This document shows positions 1-5,535 of a stretch of 5,862 nt of DNA, one piece after another. The notes beneath the pieces are model-generated. The model was not told the DNA's origin and did no database searches. It saw only the letters and a program-made list of their open reading frames with translations. A program made the position numbers and the translations under genes. Position 1 is the stretch's first letter; each line of letters opens with the position of its first letter. Where the stretch lies: the NCBI GenBank assembly GCA_024699205.1, contig JAILQA010000458.1:1-5862 (forward strand), given 5' to 3'. Source of the DNA: Treponema sp. (GTDB taxonomy: Bacteria > Spirochaetota > Spirochaetia > Treponematales > Treponemataceae).

Positions 1-417
1 GAAGGTCAGTTCCCTAATTATAAAAAGGTAATCCCTGATAATTTGACAATTTCAGTTCAGCTCAATAAAAATGATTTGGAAGCTGCTTTAAAACGAACAA
101 GTATTATGGCAGATAAGGAAATTAATAAAATCCTCTTTAAAATCAGTTCTGGTGTATTAAAAATTGTTTCTCCAGAAACAGATAATGGTGCTGCAGAGGA
201 AGAAATACCTTGCCGTTATGACGGAAGTAATATTTCAATGGCATTGAACTTTGTTTATGTTACTGAACCTCTCAAAGGTATTGATACAGAAAATGTTATT
301 TTTGAGTTCAACGGTGATGAAGCTTTTGATGATGAAATTGTTGTAAGTAAAGCAATTTTAATGCATTCTGAGCCAAAGAGCGATTATTTCCATGTAATCA
401 TGCCGTTAAAGGGCTAG
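1..417 (+). CDS. dnaN: DNA polymerase III sliding clamp (beta subunit), C-terminal part
   Basis: This is the 3' end of dnaN; the frame is open to the left edge, so the start lies outside. The 138 visible residues begin with EGQFPNYKKVIP, the linker strand that opens the third clamp domain (E. coli has DGKFPDYRRVLP). They end with FHVIMPLKG, matching the family's terminal YVVMPMRL tail. That tail lines the pocket where clamp-binding peptides of polymerases and repair proteins dock. The clamp is a ring-shaped dimer that tethers the replicative polymerase to DNA. The visible part is about the full third domain, without frameshift or gap. An ATG-like start placed at the TTG at 43 would be false, because conserved sequence continues upstream of it. 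recF follows 15 nt after the TAG stop, the classical dnaN-recF order. Identification is from recognised motifs and the neighbour, and is very likely right. Confidence 0.96.
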   Translation, partial: EGQFPNYKKVIPDNLTISVQLNKNDLEAALKRTSIMADKEINKILFKISSGVLKIVSPETDNGAAEEEIPCRYDGSNISMALNFVYVTEPLKGIDTENVIFEFNGDEAFDDEIVVSKAILMHSEPKSDYFHVIMPLKG

Positions 418-432
418 AATTTAAGGGCTAAA

Positions 433-1503
433 ATGCCATTTTTATATCAAACTTTTTATAATTTCCGCAATATCAAAAACGATACAATAGACCTTTCTTC
501 GCGGGAGGTCTATTTTGTCGGCGAAAACGGGCAAGGAAAAAGTAACATCCTTGAATCGCTTTATTACGCGGCATACGGAAATTCTTTCAGAACATACACG
601 GATTCCCAAATTGTAAAAAATGGTGAAAAAGACTTCAGTTTGATTTCGCTTTATAATAACGAAAAAGAAGGAACCCAAAAAATTTCCGTCGTTTTTGAAA
701 ATAACAAAAAGCGCATAGAAAAAAATTCCAAAAAAATTCAGGACAGAAAGGAGTTGGTAAACACAATTCCCTGTATTATTTTTTGTCATGATGATTTGCG
801 TTTTGCAATCGGCGAACCAGAATGCCGCCGTTTTTTTATAGACCAGTCACTTACTTTGTATGATTCCTTTTACATCGATGATATGAGGAATTACAAAAAA
901 ATACTTAAAAGCCGCAATACAATTCTCAAAAATCATGAGTATGAAATGCTGGATATTTATGACAGCCAGCTGGCTCAGTACGGGAAAATTGTTCAGGAAA
1001 AACGCAAAAAAGCAGTGTTTCAGTTTAATGAGATTTTTGGGCGCTTGTATGAAGAAATCAGCCATATAAGCGGAGTGAGCATTGTTTATAATCCGTCCTG
1101 GAAGGAAGAAGAGACAAATATTATCGAGCTGCTTCGCAGCAAACGAGAAAACGACAAGTACCTTGAAACTACGATGACTGGTCCGCACAGAGATAAAATC
1201 AATTTTGTAAAGGACGGCAAACTTTTTGTACCGACCGCTTCAACAGGCCAGTGCAGGTTGATTTCTCTACTTCTCAGAGTTGCGCAATCAATTTATTATT
1301 CTAGAACTACGGGATTAAAACCGGTACTTTTGATGGATGATGTAATGTTGGAACTTGACCCCGACAAACGTGCAAAACTTACTGCAGTCCTTCCTGAATA
1401 CGACCAGTTGTTCTGCACTTTTTTGCCAGGCGAACCTTATGAACGCTATATGCATGACACCACAAAAATCTATAATATAAAAGATGGAGCCTGGTATGAA
1501 TAA
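433..1503 (+). CDS. recF: DNA replication and repair protein RecF
   Basis: RecF is an SMC-like ATPase that acts with RecO and RecR at single-strand gaps to load RecA. The 356-residue length equals the usual size (E. coli 357). The N terminus has the typical F-x-N-F-R-N-I segment (residues 8-14) and Walker A GENGQGKS at 30-37. A GPHRDK block lies at 250-255, and the ABC signature is at 270-274, reading STGQC rather than the common SQGQQ. Walker B VLLMDD is at 298-303, followed by the D-loop ELD at 307-309. The ATG at 433 is preceded by AAGGG at 423-427, five bases away, which supports the start. The gene follows dnaN by 15 nt and its end overlaps the next gene, so it is probably read from the dnaN transcript. 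A hairpin able to form at 482-518 lies inside codons 17-29 and could lower recF output relative to dnaN. The signature Cys is a mild deviation; all ATPase residues expected are present. Confidence 0.97.
   Translation: MPFLYQTFYNFRNIKNDTIDLSSREVYFVGENGQGKSNILESLYYAAYGNSFRTYTDSQIVKNGEKDFSLISLYNNEKEGTQKISVVFENNKKRIEKNSKKIQDRKELVNTIPCIIFCHDDLRFAIGEPECRRFFIDQSLTLYDSFYIDDMRNYKKILKSRNTILKNHEYEMLDIYDSQLAQYGKIVQEKRKKAVFQFNEIFGRLYEEISHISGVSIVYNPSWKEEETNIIELLRSKRENDKYLETTMTGPHRDKINFVKDGKLFVPTASTGQCRLISLLLRVAQSIYYSRTTGLKPVLLMDDVMLELDPDKRAKLTAVLPEYDQLFCTFLPGEPYERYMHDTTKIYNIKDGAWYE
482..518 (+). other. Inverted repeat / potential mRNA hairpin inside recF
   Basis: AATAGACCT at 486-494 is mirrored exactly by AGGTCTATT at 506-514. 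In RNA the stem can extend inward by U495-G505, U496-G504 and C497-G503, leaving a five-base UUCGC loop; after one mismatch it can continue outward for three more pairs (one a G-U). A TTTT run (513-516) sits at the foot, giving a terminator-like shape about 80 nt after the dnaN stop. It encodes ordinary RecF residues, so the structure may be coincidental. Confidence 0.5.
1486..1489 (+). promoter_or_regulatory. Shine-Dalgarno site deciding the dciA start
   Basis: GGAG at 1486-1489, inside the last codons of recF, stands six bases before ATG 1496. The earlier in-frame ATG at 1484 has no purine-rich site at a usable distance (upstream is A/T-rich), so 1496 is the better start. Confidence 0.6.
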
Positions 1504-1975
1504 TGAAATAATCGATAGTTCAAAAATGATGATGAATATAATGGGCAACAGTTTATTCATGCAGACGGATAATGTTGGTTCAGTGTGGAAAAGGGTAGTC
1601 TCAAAAATCCGCAATTTTAATGACGATGAAAATAACGATAAACATATGCCAATTGGAGAGCGTCTCGCCGGAAATACGCGCGTCATAGATTTAAAAAAGG
1701 GCATACTTTTAGTTGAAGTTGATCATCCGGGTTGGGTTCAATACCTGCGAATGTACCAGAAATTCATTATTACAGGCATAAAACGCGAGCTTCCAGAATT
1801 AAAAATAAACACAATGGCTTTTAGACAAACCGGTTCTTCAGCCCGCTTAAATGATGATTATGAAGAGCGGCTTGCCAATGCCAGAAAGCAGCTTTCACAA
1901 AAATTAGATGAACAAGATAAGGAAATCGAGGAATTTTTGGCTAAAAATAATTCAAACAATAAAACAAAAGAGTAA
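1496..1975 (+). CDS. dciA: DUF721 / DciA-like protein, probable replicative helicase loader
   Basis: This 159-residue protein has the DUF721 layout. It starts with an N-terminal segment around VWKRVV (30-35). The core is at about 54-110: GERLAGNTRV, then a strand KKGILLVEVDHPGW (67-80), then a helix VQYLRMYQKFIITGIKREL and the strand INTMAFR. The Trp pair W31/W80 and the 'G-x-L-x-V-x-V-x-x-P-x-W' pattern are the recognition features. The last 40 residues are a highly charged helix and an Asn/Lys tail. DciA proteins are known to assist DnaB helicase loading in bacteria lacking DnaC or DnaI, and DUF721 genes are often next to recF, as here. The start at 1496 overlaps recF by 8 nt, implying translational coupling; ATG 1484 would add four residues. 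Function is inferred from family and position. The symbol is by family analogy. Confidence 0.82.
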   Translation: MNNEIIDSSKMMMNIMGNSLFMQTDNVGSVWKRVVSKIRNFNDDENNDKHMPIGERLAGNTRVIDLKKGILLVEVDHPGWVQYLRMYQKFIITGIKRELPELKINTMAFRQTGSSARLNDDYEERLANARKQLSQKLDEQDKEIEEFLAKNNSNNKTKE

Positions 1976-1980
1976 CATTA

Positions 1981-2010
1981 TTGACCAATTCCAAAAAATA
2001 ATGATATATT
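1981..2010 (+). promoter_or_regulatory. Predicted sigma-70-type promoter for rpmH-rnpA-yidD-yidC-jag
   Basis: TTGACC (1981-1986) matches the -35 consensus at five of six positions. After 18 bases comes TATATT (2005-2010), five of six for -10, with TG at 2002-2003 giving an extended -10. Transcription would start near 2017, leaving a leader of about 55 nt before rpmH. It lies in the longest intergenic gap of the window, just where a strong ribosomal-protein promoter is expected. No terminator hairpin for the upstream dciA transcript is visible in the same gap, so read-through is likely. Confidence 0.65.
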
Positions 2011-2071
2011 TTATTACTATTTTTAAATTATTAGGTAAACAAATAAGAAAACAATATAAAAGGAGCGTTCC

Positions 2072-2227
2072 ATGAAGAGAACATATCAACCAAGTAAAGT
2101 AAAACGCAACAGAAAATTCGGTTTTAGAGCAAGAATGGCTACAAAAGGCGGAAGAAAAGTTTTAGCAAGAAGAAGAGCTAAGGGAAGAGCAAAACTTTCT
2201 GTTGCCGACGAAAAAAAGAAGTACTAA
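2072..2227 (+). CDS. rpmH: 50S ribosomal protein L34
   Basis: The 51-residue product opens with [18 protein letters not shown] and continues through [11 protein letters not shown] and [14 protein letters not shown], which is almost the textbook L34 sequence (E. coli [30 protein letters not shown]). L34 is a small, very basic protein buried in 23S rRNA of the large subunit. The chain is about five residues longer than the E. coli protein (46) through a charged tail, DEKKKY. The start is fixed by AGGAG at 2061-2065, six bases upstream of the ATG, and by the invariant MKRT. It is the first gene after the predicted promoter and is followed 9 nt later by rnpA, the near-universal rpmH-rnpA pair. 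Confidence 0.98.
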   Translation: MKRTYQPSKVKRNRKFGFRARMATKGGRKVLARRRAKGRAKLSVADEKKKY

Positions 2228-2236
2228 TTTTTAGGG

Positions 2237-2623
2237 ATGGAAACATACTTGATAAAAACGGGATTTTTTAAGCGTGAAGAACGAATAAAAAATCCCGCTG
2301 ATTTTAAAAAGTTGTTTAAGTGTGGAAAAAAGATAAGTATTCCCGGCGCTAAAATGTATTTTTTAGAAAATTCCCTGGGAATAAACAGAGTAGGTTTTCC
2401 TTTGATTAGTGGATACGGTAACGCTGTCGAAAGGAACTTATCAAAACGATACAGCCGTGAAGTCTATCGTTTATTAAAATCACATCTGAACACCGGGTAT
2501 GATATATTGTTCTTAATTTTTCCCGGAAAAGACTCGTTCAACTCGCGATGTGAACAAATTCGTTTATTGTGTCAAAAAGCAGGTTTACTCAAAGAAGATG
2601 CATCTAGCATAGCAAGTGAATAA
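2237..2623 (+). CDS. rnpA: Ribonuclease P protein component
   Basis: RnpA binds the catalytic RNase P RNA and helps remove 5' leaders from tRNA precursors. Recognition rests on [20 protein letters not shown] (13-32), the usual N-terminal helix and strand, and on [21 protein letters not shown] (61-81), the arginine-rich helix carrying the family's RNR-type motif. A late strand, [10 protein letters not shown] (88-97), and a C-terminal helix complete the fold. Length, 128 residues, is normal. The motif reads RNLSKR instead of the common RNRxKR, losing one arginine. The start is uncertain: ATG 2237 has AGGG directly abutting it and no correctly spaced Shine-Dalgarno site. TTG 2249, four codons later, has GGA at 2239-2241, seven bases away. 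The gene is nine bases after rpmH, as in most bacteria. Of its 15 leucines none uses CTT, unlike jag. A 12-bp inverted repeat lies in codons 8-21. Confidence 0.93.
   Translation: METYLIKTGFFKREERIKNPADFKKLFKCGKKISIPGAKMYFLENSLGINRVGFPLISGYGNAVERNLSKRYSREVYRLLKSHLNTGYDILFLIFPGKDSFNSRCEQIRLLCQKAGLLKEDASSIASE
2259..2297 (+). repeat. Perfect 12-bp inverted repeat in the start of rnpA
   Basis: CGGGATTTTTTA (2259-2270) is the exact reverse complement of TAAAAAATCCCG (2286-2297), separated by a 15-base loop. In mRNA this would be a 12-bp stem with four G-C pairs at its base, starting about 20 nt into rnpA. There is no U-run after the right arm, so it is not a classical terminator. It could limit rnpA translation or act as an mRNA-processing site that lets rpmH be expressed above rnpA; that role is inference. 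Confidence 0.6.
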
Positions 2624-2647
2624 ACCAAATACGAATAAAAGAGGCTA

Positions 2648-2671
2648 AATTGATTAGGAAAATAATCAATT
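2648..2671 (+). repeat. 9-bp inverted repeat enclosing the yidD start codon
   Basis: AATTGATTA (2648-2656) and TAATCAATT (2663-2671) are perfect reverse complements around a GGAAAA loop. The TTG start codon of yidD (2650-2652) lies inside the left arm, while the Shine-Dalgarno GAGG at 2641-2644 stays outside. With only one G-C pair the stem is modest, but it could damp initiation at this TTG. Function is inference. Confidence 0.5.
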
Positions 2672-2895
2672 GGATAAAAAATTTTTTTACAAAATTTTTT
2701 TGTCTTTTAATACGATTTTATCAAAAATGTATTTCTCCATTGCATAAACCCTGCTGCCGGTTTTATCCTTCCTGTTCGACTTATGCAATGGAAGCAATAA
2801 AGAAATACGGGCCTGGTAAAGGTCTTTCTCTTTCCTTTAAACGAATTATAAAATGCAATCCCTTTCATGAAGGCGGTTACGATCCCGTCCCGTGA
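2650..2895 (+). CDS. yidD: Membrane protein insertion efficiency factor YidD
   Basis: YidD is a small, membrane-associated cytoplasmic protein that improves the insertion and maturation of some YidC/Sec substrates. The 81-residue product shows the whole family signature: an amphipathic, Lys/Phe-rich N-terminal helix (1-20), [11 protein letters not shown] (20-30), [19 protein letters not shown] (36-54) and [17 protein letters not shown] (65-81). The conserved cysteines are at 27, 36, 42 and 69; C8 and C35 are additional. Length is typical (E. coli 85). The start is a TTG with GAGG five bases upstream at 2641-2644; the codon sits within a small inverted repeat. It lies 26 nt after rnpA and 28 nt before yidC, the standard rnpA-yidD-yidC order, so it is almost surely co-transcribed and functionally tied to YidC. 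Confidence 0.96.
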   Translation: MIRKIINWIKNFFTKFFCLLIRFYQKCISPLHKPCCRFYPSCSTYAMEAIKKYGPGKGLSLSFKRIIKCNPFHEGGYDPVP

Positions 2896-2922
2896 AAAAT
2901 CTTATAAAAAAGAGGAATAATC

Positions 2923-2931
2923 TGTGGATAA
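2923..2931 (-). promoter_or_regulatory. Perfect DnaA-box sequence over the yidC start
   Basis: TGTGGATAA is the exact reverse complement of the consensus DnaA box TTATCCACA and includes the GTG start codon of yidC (2924-2926). Bound DnaA here could affect yidC transcription, but as a single 9-mer it may be chance. Confidence 0.35.
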
Positions 2932-4774
2932 AAATACTATCTGGGCAATTGTCCTTTCGACCGTGGTAATTATCGGAGCATATCTGTTAATGCCGCTTTT
3001 TATGAATAAAAATCAAGTAGTGCAGAATGCAAATGCTGAAACAGTTGAAGTTGAAAATCTTGCTGATGAAAGCAGCTCTGAACAAGGTACAAATGCAAAT
3101 CTTGCTTCTGATTCATTTTTTACTGAGCAGGAGCTTGCAGCAATGGAAGCAGCTGATTCTGAAACTCAGCCGGCTCTTACAGAAGAAAAAATCACAATCA
3201 ATACAGGTTGTGCCGAAGTTGTTTTTACAACACGAGGCGGAGATATCTTAAGTTATAAACTCCCTAATCATATCGATCTTGATACAGAAGAAGGCGTTCA
3301 GCTCTCTGATAACGTATCAGAAATCAACCGTACCTGTGCTTTAGCTTTAGGAACAGCTGATGCCAAAATGATTGATGATATTTTCACTTATGAAAGAATT
3401 GATGATTACACTCTTCTTTTTAAGAAAAACTTTAAGGTTCGTGATTCAAGTGGAAACATCAGAAACTTTACACTCGGTAAAAAATATACTTTCAAACCTG
3501 AAGAATACATGTTCAAACTGGACATCTTAATTCATTCTCAGGACAATAGCGGACTTGATATAAACGGAGCTTCTTATACACTCAGAACTTCTCCACAAAT
3601 CGGCCCTCGCTACAATCCAAAATTGAATAAATACGAAAACCGCCAGTTCATTGCATACAACGGTAAAAAAGCAAAACGCCAGATGCTTGGTTCAGGTCAG
3701 TTCAAAGCTTATGATAAAGAACTTCTCTGGGGCGGAATTGCCGGAAAATACTTTATCGAACTTTTTGTGCCTACAGACCCTTCAATCTGGAACAAGGCAT
3801 ATTATTCATCAAAAGTAGAAACTGATAATTACGCAAACGCACAGGGCTTTTTTGAAAGACGAGCTTTCTCTTCATCCGACATTCAGGACAGCTACTATGT
3901 TTATTTTGGACCAAGAAATGAAAAAGATTTGAAAATCTATAATATTTCCGAAAATAATGCCTGGAAGTTCAGCGGTCACAAACTTACCGAAAGTTTACAG
4001 ACAAGCGGCTGGCTCAGTTGGATGGAAGCAATCTTAAAAGTTGGACTGGAACTTCTTCATAAACTTATCCACAACTGGGGTATTTGTATCATCATCATTA
4101 CAATTATTCTTAAAATAATTTTGTTCCCTCTTTCAATAAAACAGTCAAAGGGAACAATCAAAATGCAGGCACTTCAGCCAAAATTACAGGAAATCCAGAA
4201 AAAATATGCTGGTGATCAGCAGAAAATGCAGATAGAAACCCAGAAAATCTACAAAGAAGCTGGTTATAATCCTGCAAGTGGATGTCTGCCATTGGTATTC
4301 CAGTTTATTGTTTTGATTGCAATGTACAACCTTTTCAATAACTATTTTGAGTTCCGTGGAGCAATGTTCATTCCTGGATGGATTCCAGATTTGTCTTCTG
4401 GTGATTCTGTATTCAGCTGGGAAAAGAATATTCCTCTTATTTCTAGTTTTACCGGAAATCATTTGAGACTTCTGCCTATTATTTATGTTGCAACTCAGAT
4501 TTTGTCTACAAAAATTACACAGCTTGGTGGCGCTACAATGGGTGGTAATCAGAATACTATGAACATGAAACTTCTTACTTACGGTATGCCAATTATGTTC
4601 TTCTTCCTTTTCTACAGTGCACCAGCCGGACTTTTGTTGTACTGGCTTACAAGTAACATCTGGCAGGTTGGACAGCAGCTTGTAATTAATAAAATGATGT
4701 CTAAAGAAGCTCCAGCAGAAAAAACACCTGCAAGAGTTCAGAAGACAATTCCTCCAAAGGGAAAAAGAAAATAA
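2924..4774 (+). CDS. yidC: Membrane protein insertase YidC/Oxa1 (gram-negative type)
   Basis: YidC inserts and folds inner-membrane proteins, alone or with the Sec translocon. The 616-residue product has TM1 at about 6-26 and a long, acidic, Ala/Glu-rich linker (30-88). A periplasmic beta-sandwich domain follows (about 89-350; it starts TINTGCAEVVFTTRGGDILSYKL). The conserved insertase core has TM2 near 383-403, a cytoplasmic helical hairpin (LQPKLQEIQKKY, 417-428), TM3 near 454-476, TM4 near 514-531, and TM5/TM6 near 549-588 with the PAGLLLYWLTSN hallmark. It ends in a basic tail (KGKRK). Presence of the periplasmic domain points to a two-membrane bacterium. The groove position, Arg in E. 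coli (FIVRGIMYPL), is Lys397 here (IILKIILFPL). The GTG start has AGGA at 2913-2916, seven bases before. It is longer than E. coli YidC (548), mostly by the linker and loops. It lies between yidD and jag, as in many bacteria. Confidence 0.97.
   Translation: MDKNTIWAIVLSTVVIIGAYLLMPLFMNKNQVVQNANAETVEVENLADESSSEQGTNANLASDSFFTEQELAAMEAADSETQPALTEEKITINTGCAEVVFTTRGGDILSYKLPNHIDLDTEEGVQLSDNVSEINRTCALALGTADAKMIDDIFTYERIDDYTLLFKKNFKVRDSSGNIRNFTLGKKYTFKPEEYMFKLDILIHSQDNSGLDINGASYTLRTSPQIGPRYNPKLNKYENRQFIAYNGKKAKRQMLGSGQFKAYDKELLWGGIAGKYFIELFVPTDPSIWNKAYYSSKVETDNYANAQGFFERRAFSSSDIQDSYYVYFGPRNEKDLKIYNISENNAWKFSGHKLTESLQTSGWLSWMEAILKVGLELLHKLIHNWGICIIIITIILKIILFPLSIKQSKGTIKMQALQPKLQEIQKKYAGDQQKMQIETQKIYKEAGYNPASGCLPLVFQFIVLIAMYNLFNNYFEFRGAMFIPGWIPDLSSGDSVFSWEKNIPLISSFTGNHLRLLPIIYVATQILSTKITQLGGATMGGNQNTMNMKLLTYGMPIMFFFLFYSAPAGLLLYWLTSNIWQVGQQLVINKMMSKEAPAEKTPARVQKTIPPKGKRK
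4065..4073 (+). promoter_or_regulatory. Perfect DnaA-box sequence within yidC
   Basis: TTATCCACA occurs here inside the codons for Leu-Ile-His-Asn just before TM2. It is identical to the consensus replication-initiator box. Being in coding sequence, protein constraint could explain it; it counts mainly as one of five such sites in the window. Confidence 0.3.
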
Positions 4775-4830
4775 AACTGCAATTAAATACAAAGCGCCTT
4801 GTAACGACGCAGATATAAGGAGTATAAAAA

Positions 4831-5529
4831 ATGACTTACGAATATGAAGGAAAAACAGAAAAAGAAGCTATCGAATTAGCAGCAGCTGAGCTGGGACTTG
4901 AACGTGACCAGTTTGATGTTGAAATCCTTGAAACTCAGAAAAACTCAATCTTTAAAAAAGGCTACGTAAAAATCCGCGTTCACACTTTGGACAGTGATTC
5001 ACCAAAATCTCATTTATCTGATGATGTAGAAGAAAAACATACACGCATTTATGCAGACCCACTTCCTCAGGACGAGTTTGAACAGAAACTTCTTGCTTTT
5101 ATCCAGGAAATGATTGAAAAAATGGGTTATGACATCAAAGTTTCAGTTTCTTACCGCGAAGATAAAAAAATTGGAATTAAACTTGAATCATCACATTCTT
5201 CAATTTTGATTGGACGAAAAGGAAAGAATCTTGATGCTCTCCAGCTTCTTGCAAACATTTATGCAGGTCGTCTTGGACACGAAGAAACACGCATCATTCT
5301 TGATACAGAAAATTACAGAATCCGCCGCGAAGAAACTTTAGTTCGTCTTGCTTATACAACTGCAGACAAAGTTCGTTCATCCCGCAACTCAATTCTTCTT
5401 GAACCGATGAATCCTTTTGAGCGCCGCCTTATCCACACAACTTTAAATGATATCCCTGATGTTGAAACCAAAAGCGAAGGTGATGGTTTATATAAGCAGG
5501 TAAGAGTTCTTTACAAAGGAATCCGCTAA
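4831..5529 (+). CDS. jag: Jag/KhpB (EloR-type) RNA-binding protein with KH and R3H domains
   Basis: This 232-residue protein has three parts. A Jag-N domain lies at about 1-50 (TYEYEGKTEKEAIELAAAELG, then a strand ending GYVKIRV). A short polar linker (51-80) follows, then a KH domain at about 82-158 with its GRKG loop at 128-131 and the helix KNLDALQLLANIYAGR. An R3H domain at about 160-232 has the R-x3-H core R198-H202 in NPFERRLIHTTL and the closing SEGDGLYKQVRVLYKG. In Firmicutes this protein pairs with KhpA to bind RNA and influence cell elongation and division; whether it does so here is unknown. The KKGFLG motif usual at the end of Jag-N is replaced by FKKGYVKI. The start is set by AAGGAG at 4817-4822, eight bases before the ATG. 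It follows yidC by 56 nt, its normal partner. Sixteen of 25 leucines use CTT, suggesting a codon habit unlike rnpA. Confidence 0.95.
   Translation: MTYEYEGKTEKEAIELAAAELGLERDQFDVEILETQKNSIFKKGYVKIRVHTLDSDSPKSHLSDDVEEKHTRIYADPLPQDEFEQKLLAFIQEMIEKMGYDIKVSVSYREDKKIGIKLESSHSSILIGRKGKNLDALQLLANIYAGRLGHEETRIILDTENYRIRREETLVRLAYTTADKVRSSRNSILLEPMNPFERRLIHTTLNDIPDVETKSEGDGLYKQVRVLYKGIR
5429..5437 (+). promoter_or_regulatory. Perfect DnaA-box sequence within jag
   Basis: TTATCCACA again matches the initiator consensus exactly; it encodes part of the R3H segment Leu-Ile-His-Thr. The conserved His of the R3H motif forces CAY/CAC, so part of the match is protein-driven. Confidence 0.28.
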
Positions 5530-5535
5530 GAGGAA

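Noticed and set aside
964..975. Perfect 12-base palindrome AGCCAGCTGGCT in recF
   Set aside because: About one to two such palindromes are expected by chance in nearly 6 kb, and it encodes ordinary RecF residues.
442..1704. Three minus-strand open frames (442-789, 847-1188, 1315-1704)
   Set aside because: They are antisense shadows of recF and dciA, rich in Phe/Ile from A+T-rich coding, with no recognisable protein.
2062..2071. GGA/TCC mini-hairpin covering the rpmH ribosome site
   Set aside because: Only three base pairs with a four-base loop; too weak to matter.
3027..3251. A 74-residue plus-strand frame in yidC
   Set aside because: It is an out-of-frame reading of the YidC linker, Leu/Lys/Gln-rich, without a ribosome site.
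4184..4792. A 202-residue open frame on the minus strand opposite yidC
   Set aside because: It lies wholly over the conserved YidC core, its product looks like low-complexity Cys/Phe/Ser-rich antisense, and it has no family motif.
4790..4801. Near-palindrome CAAAGCGCCTTG in the yidC-jag gap as a terminator
   Set aside because: It has no loop of useful size, one mismatch and no following T-run.
4814..4819. TATAAG as a -10 box for a jag promoter
   Set aside because: No -35-like sequence lies 16-18 bases upstream, and the run overlaps the jag Shine-Dalgarno site.
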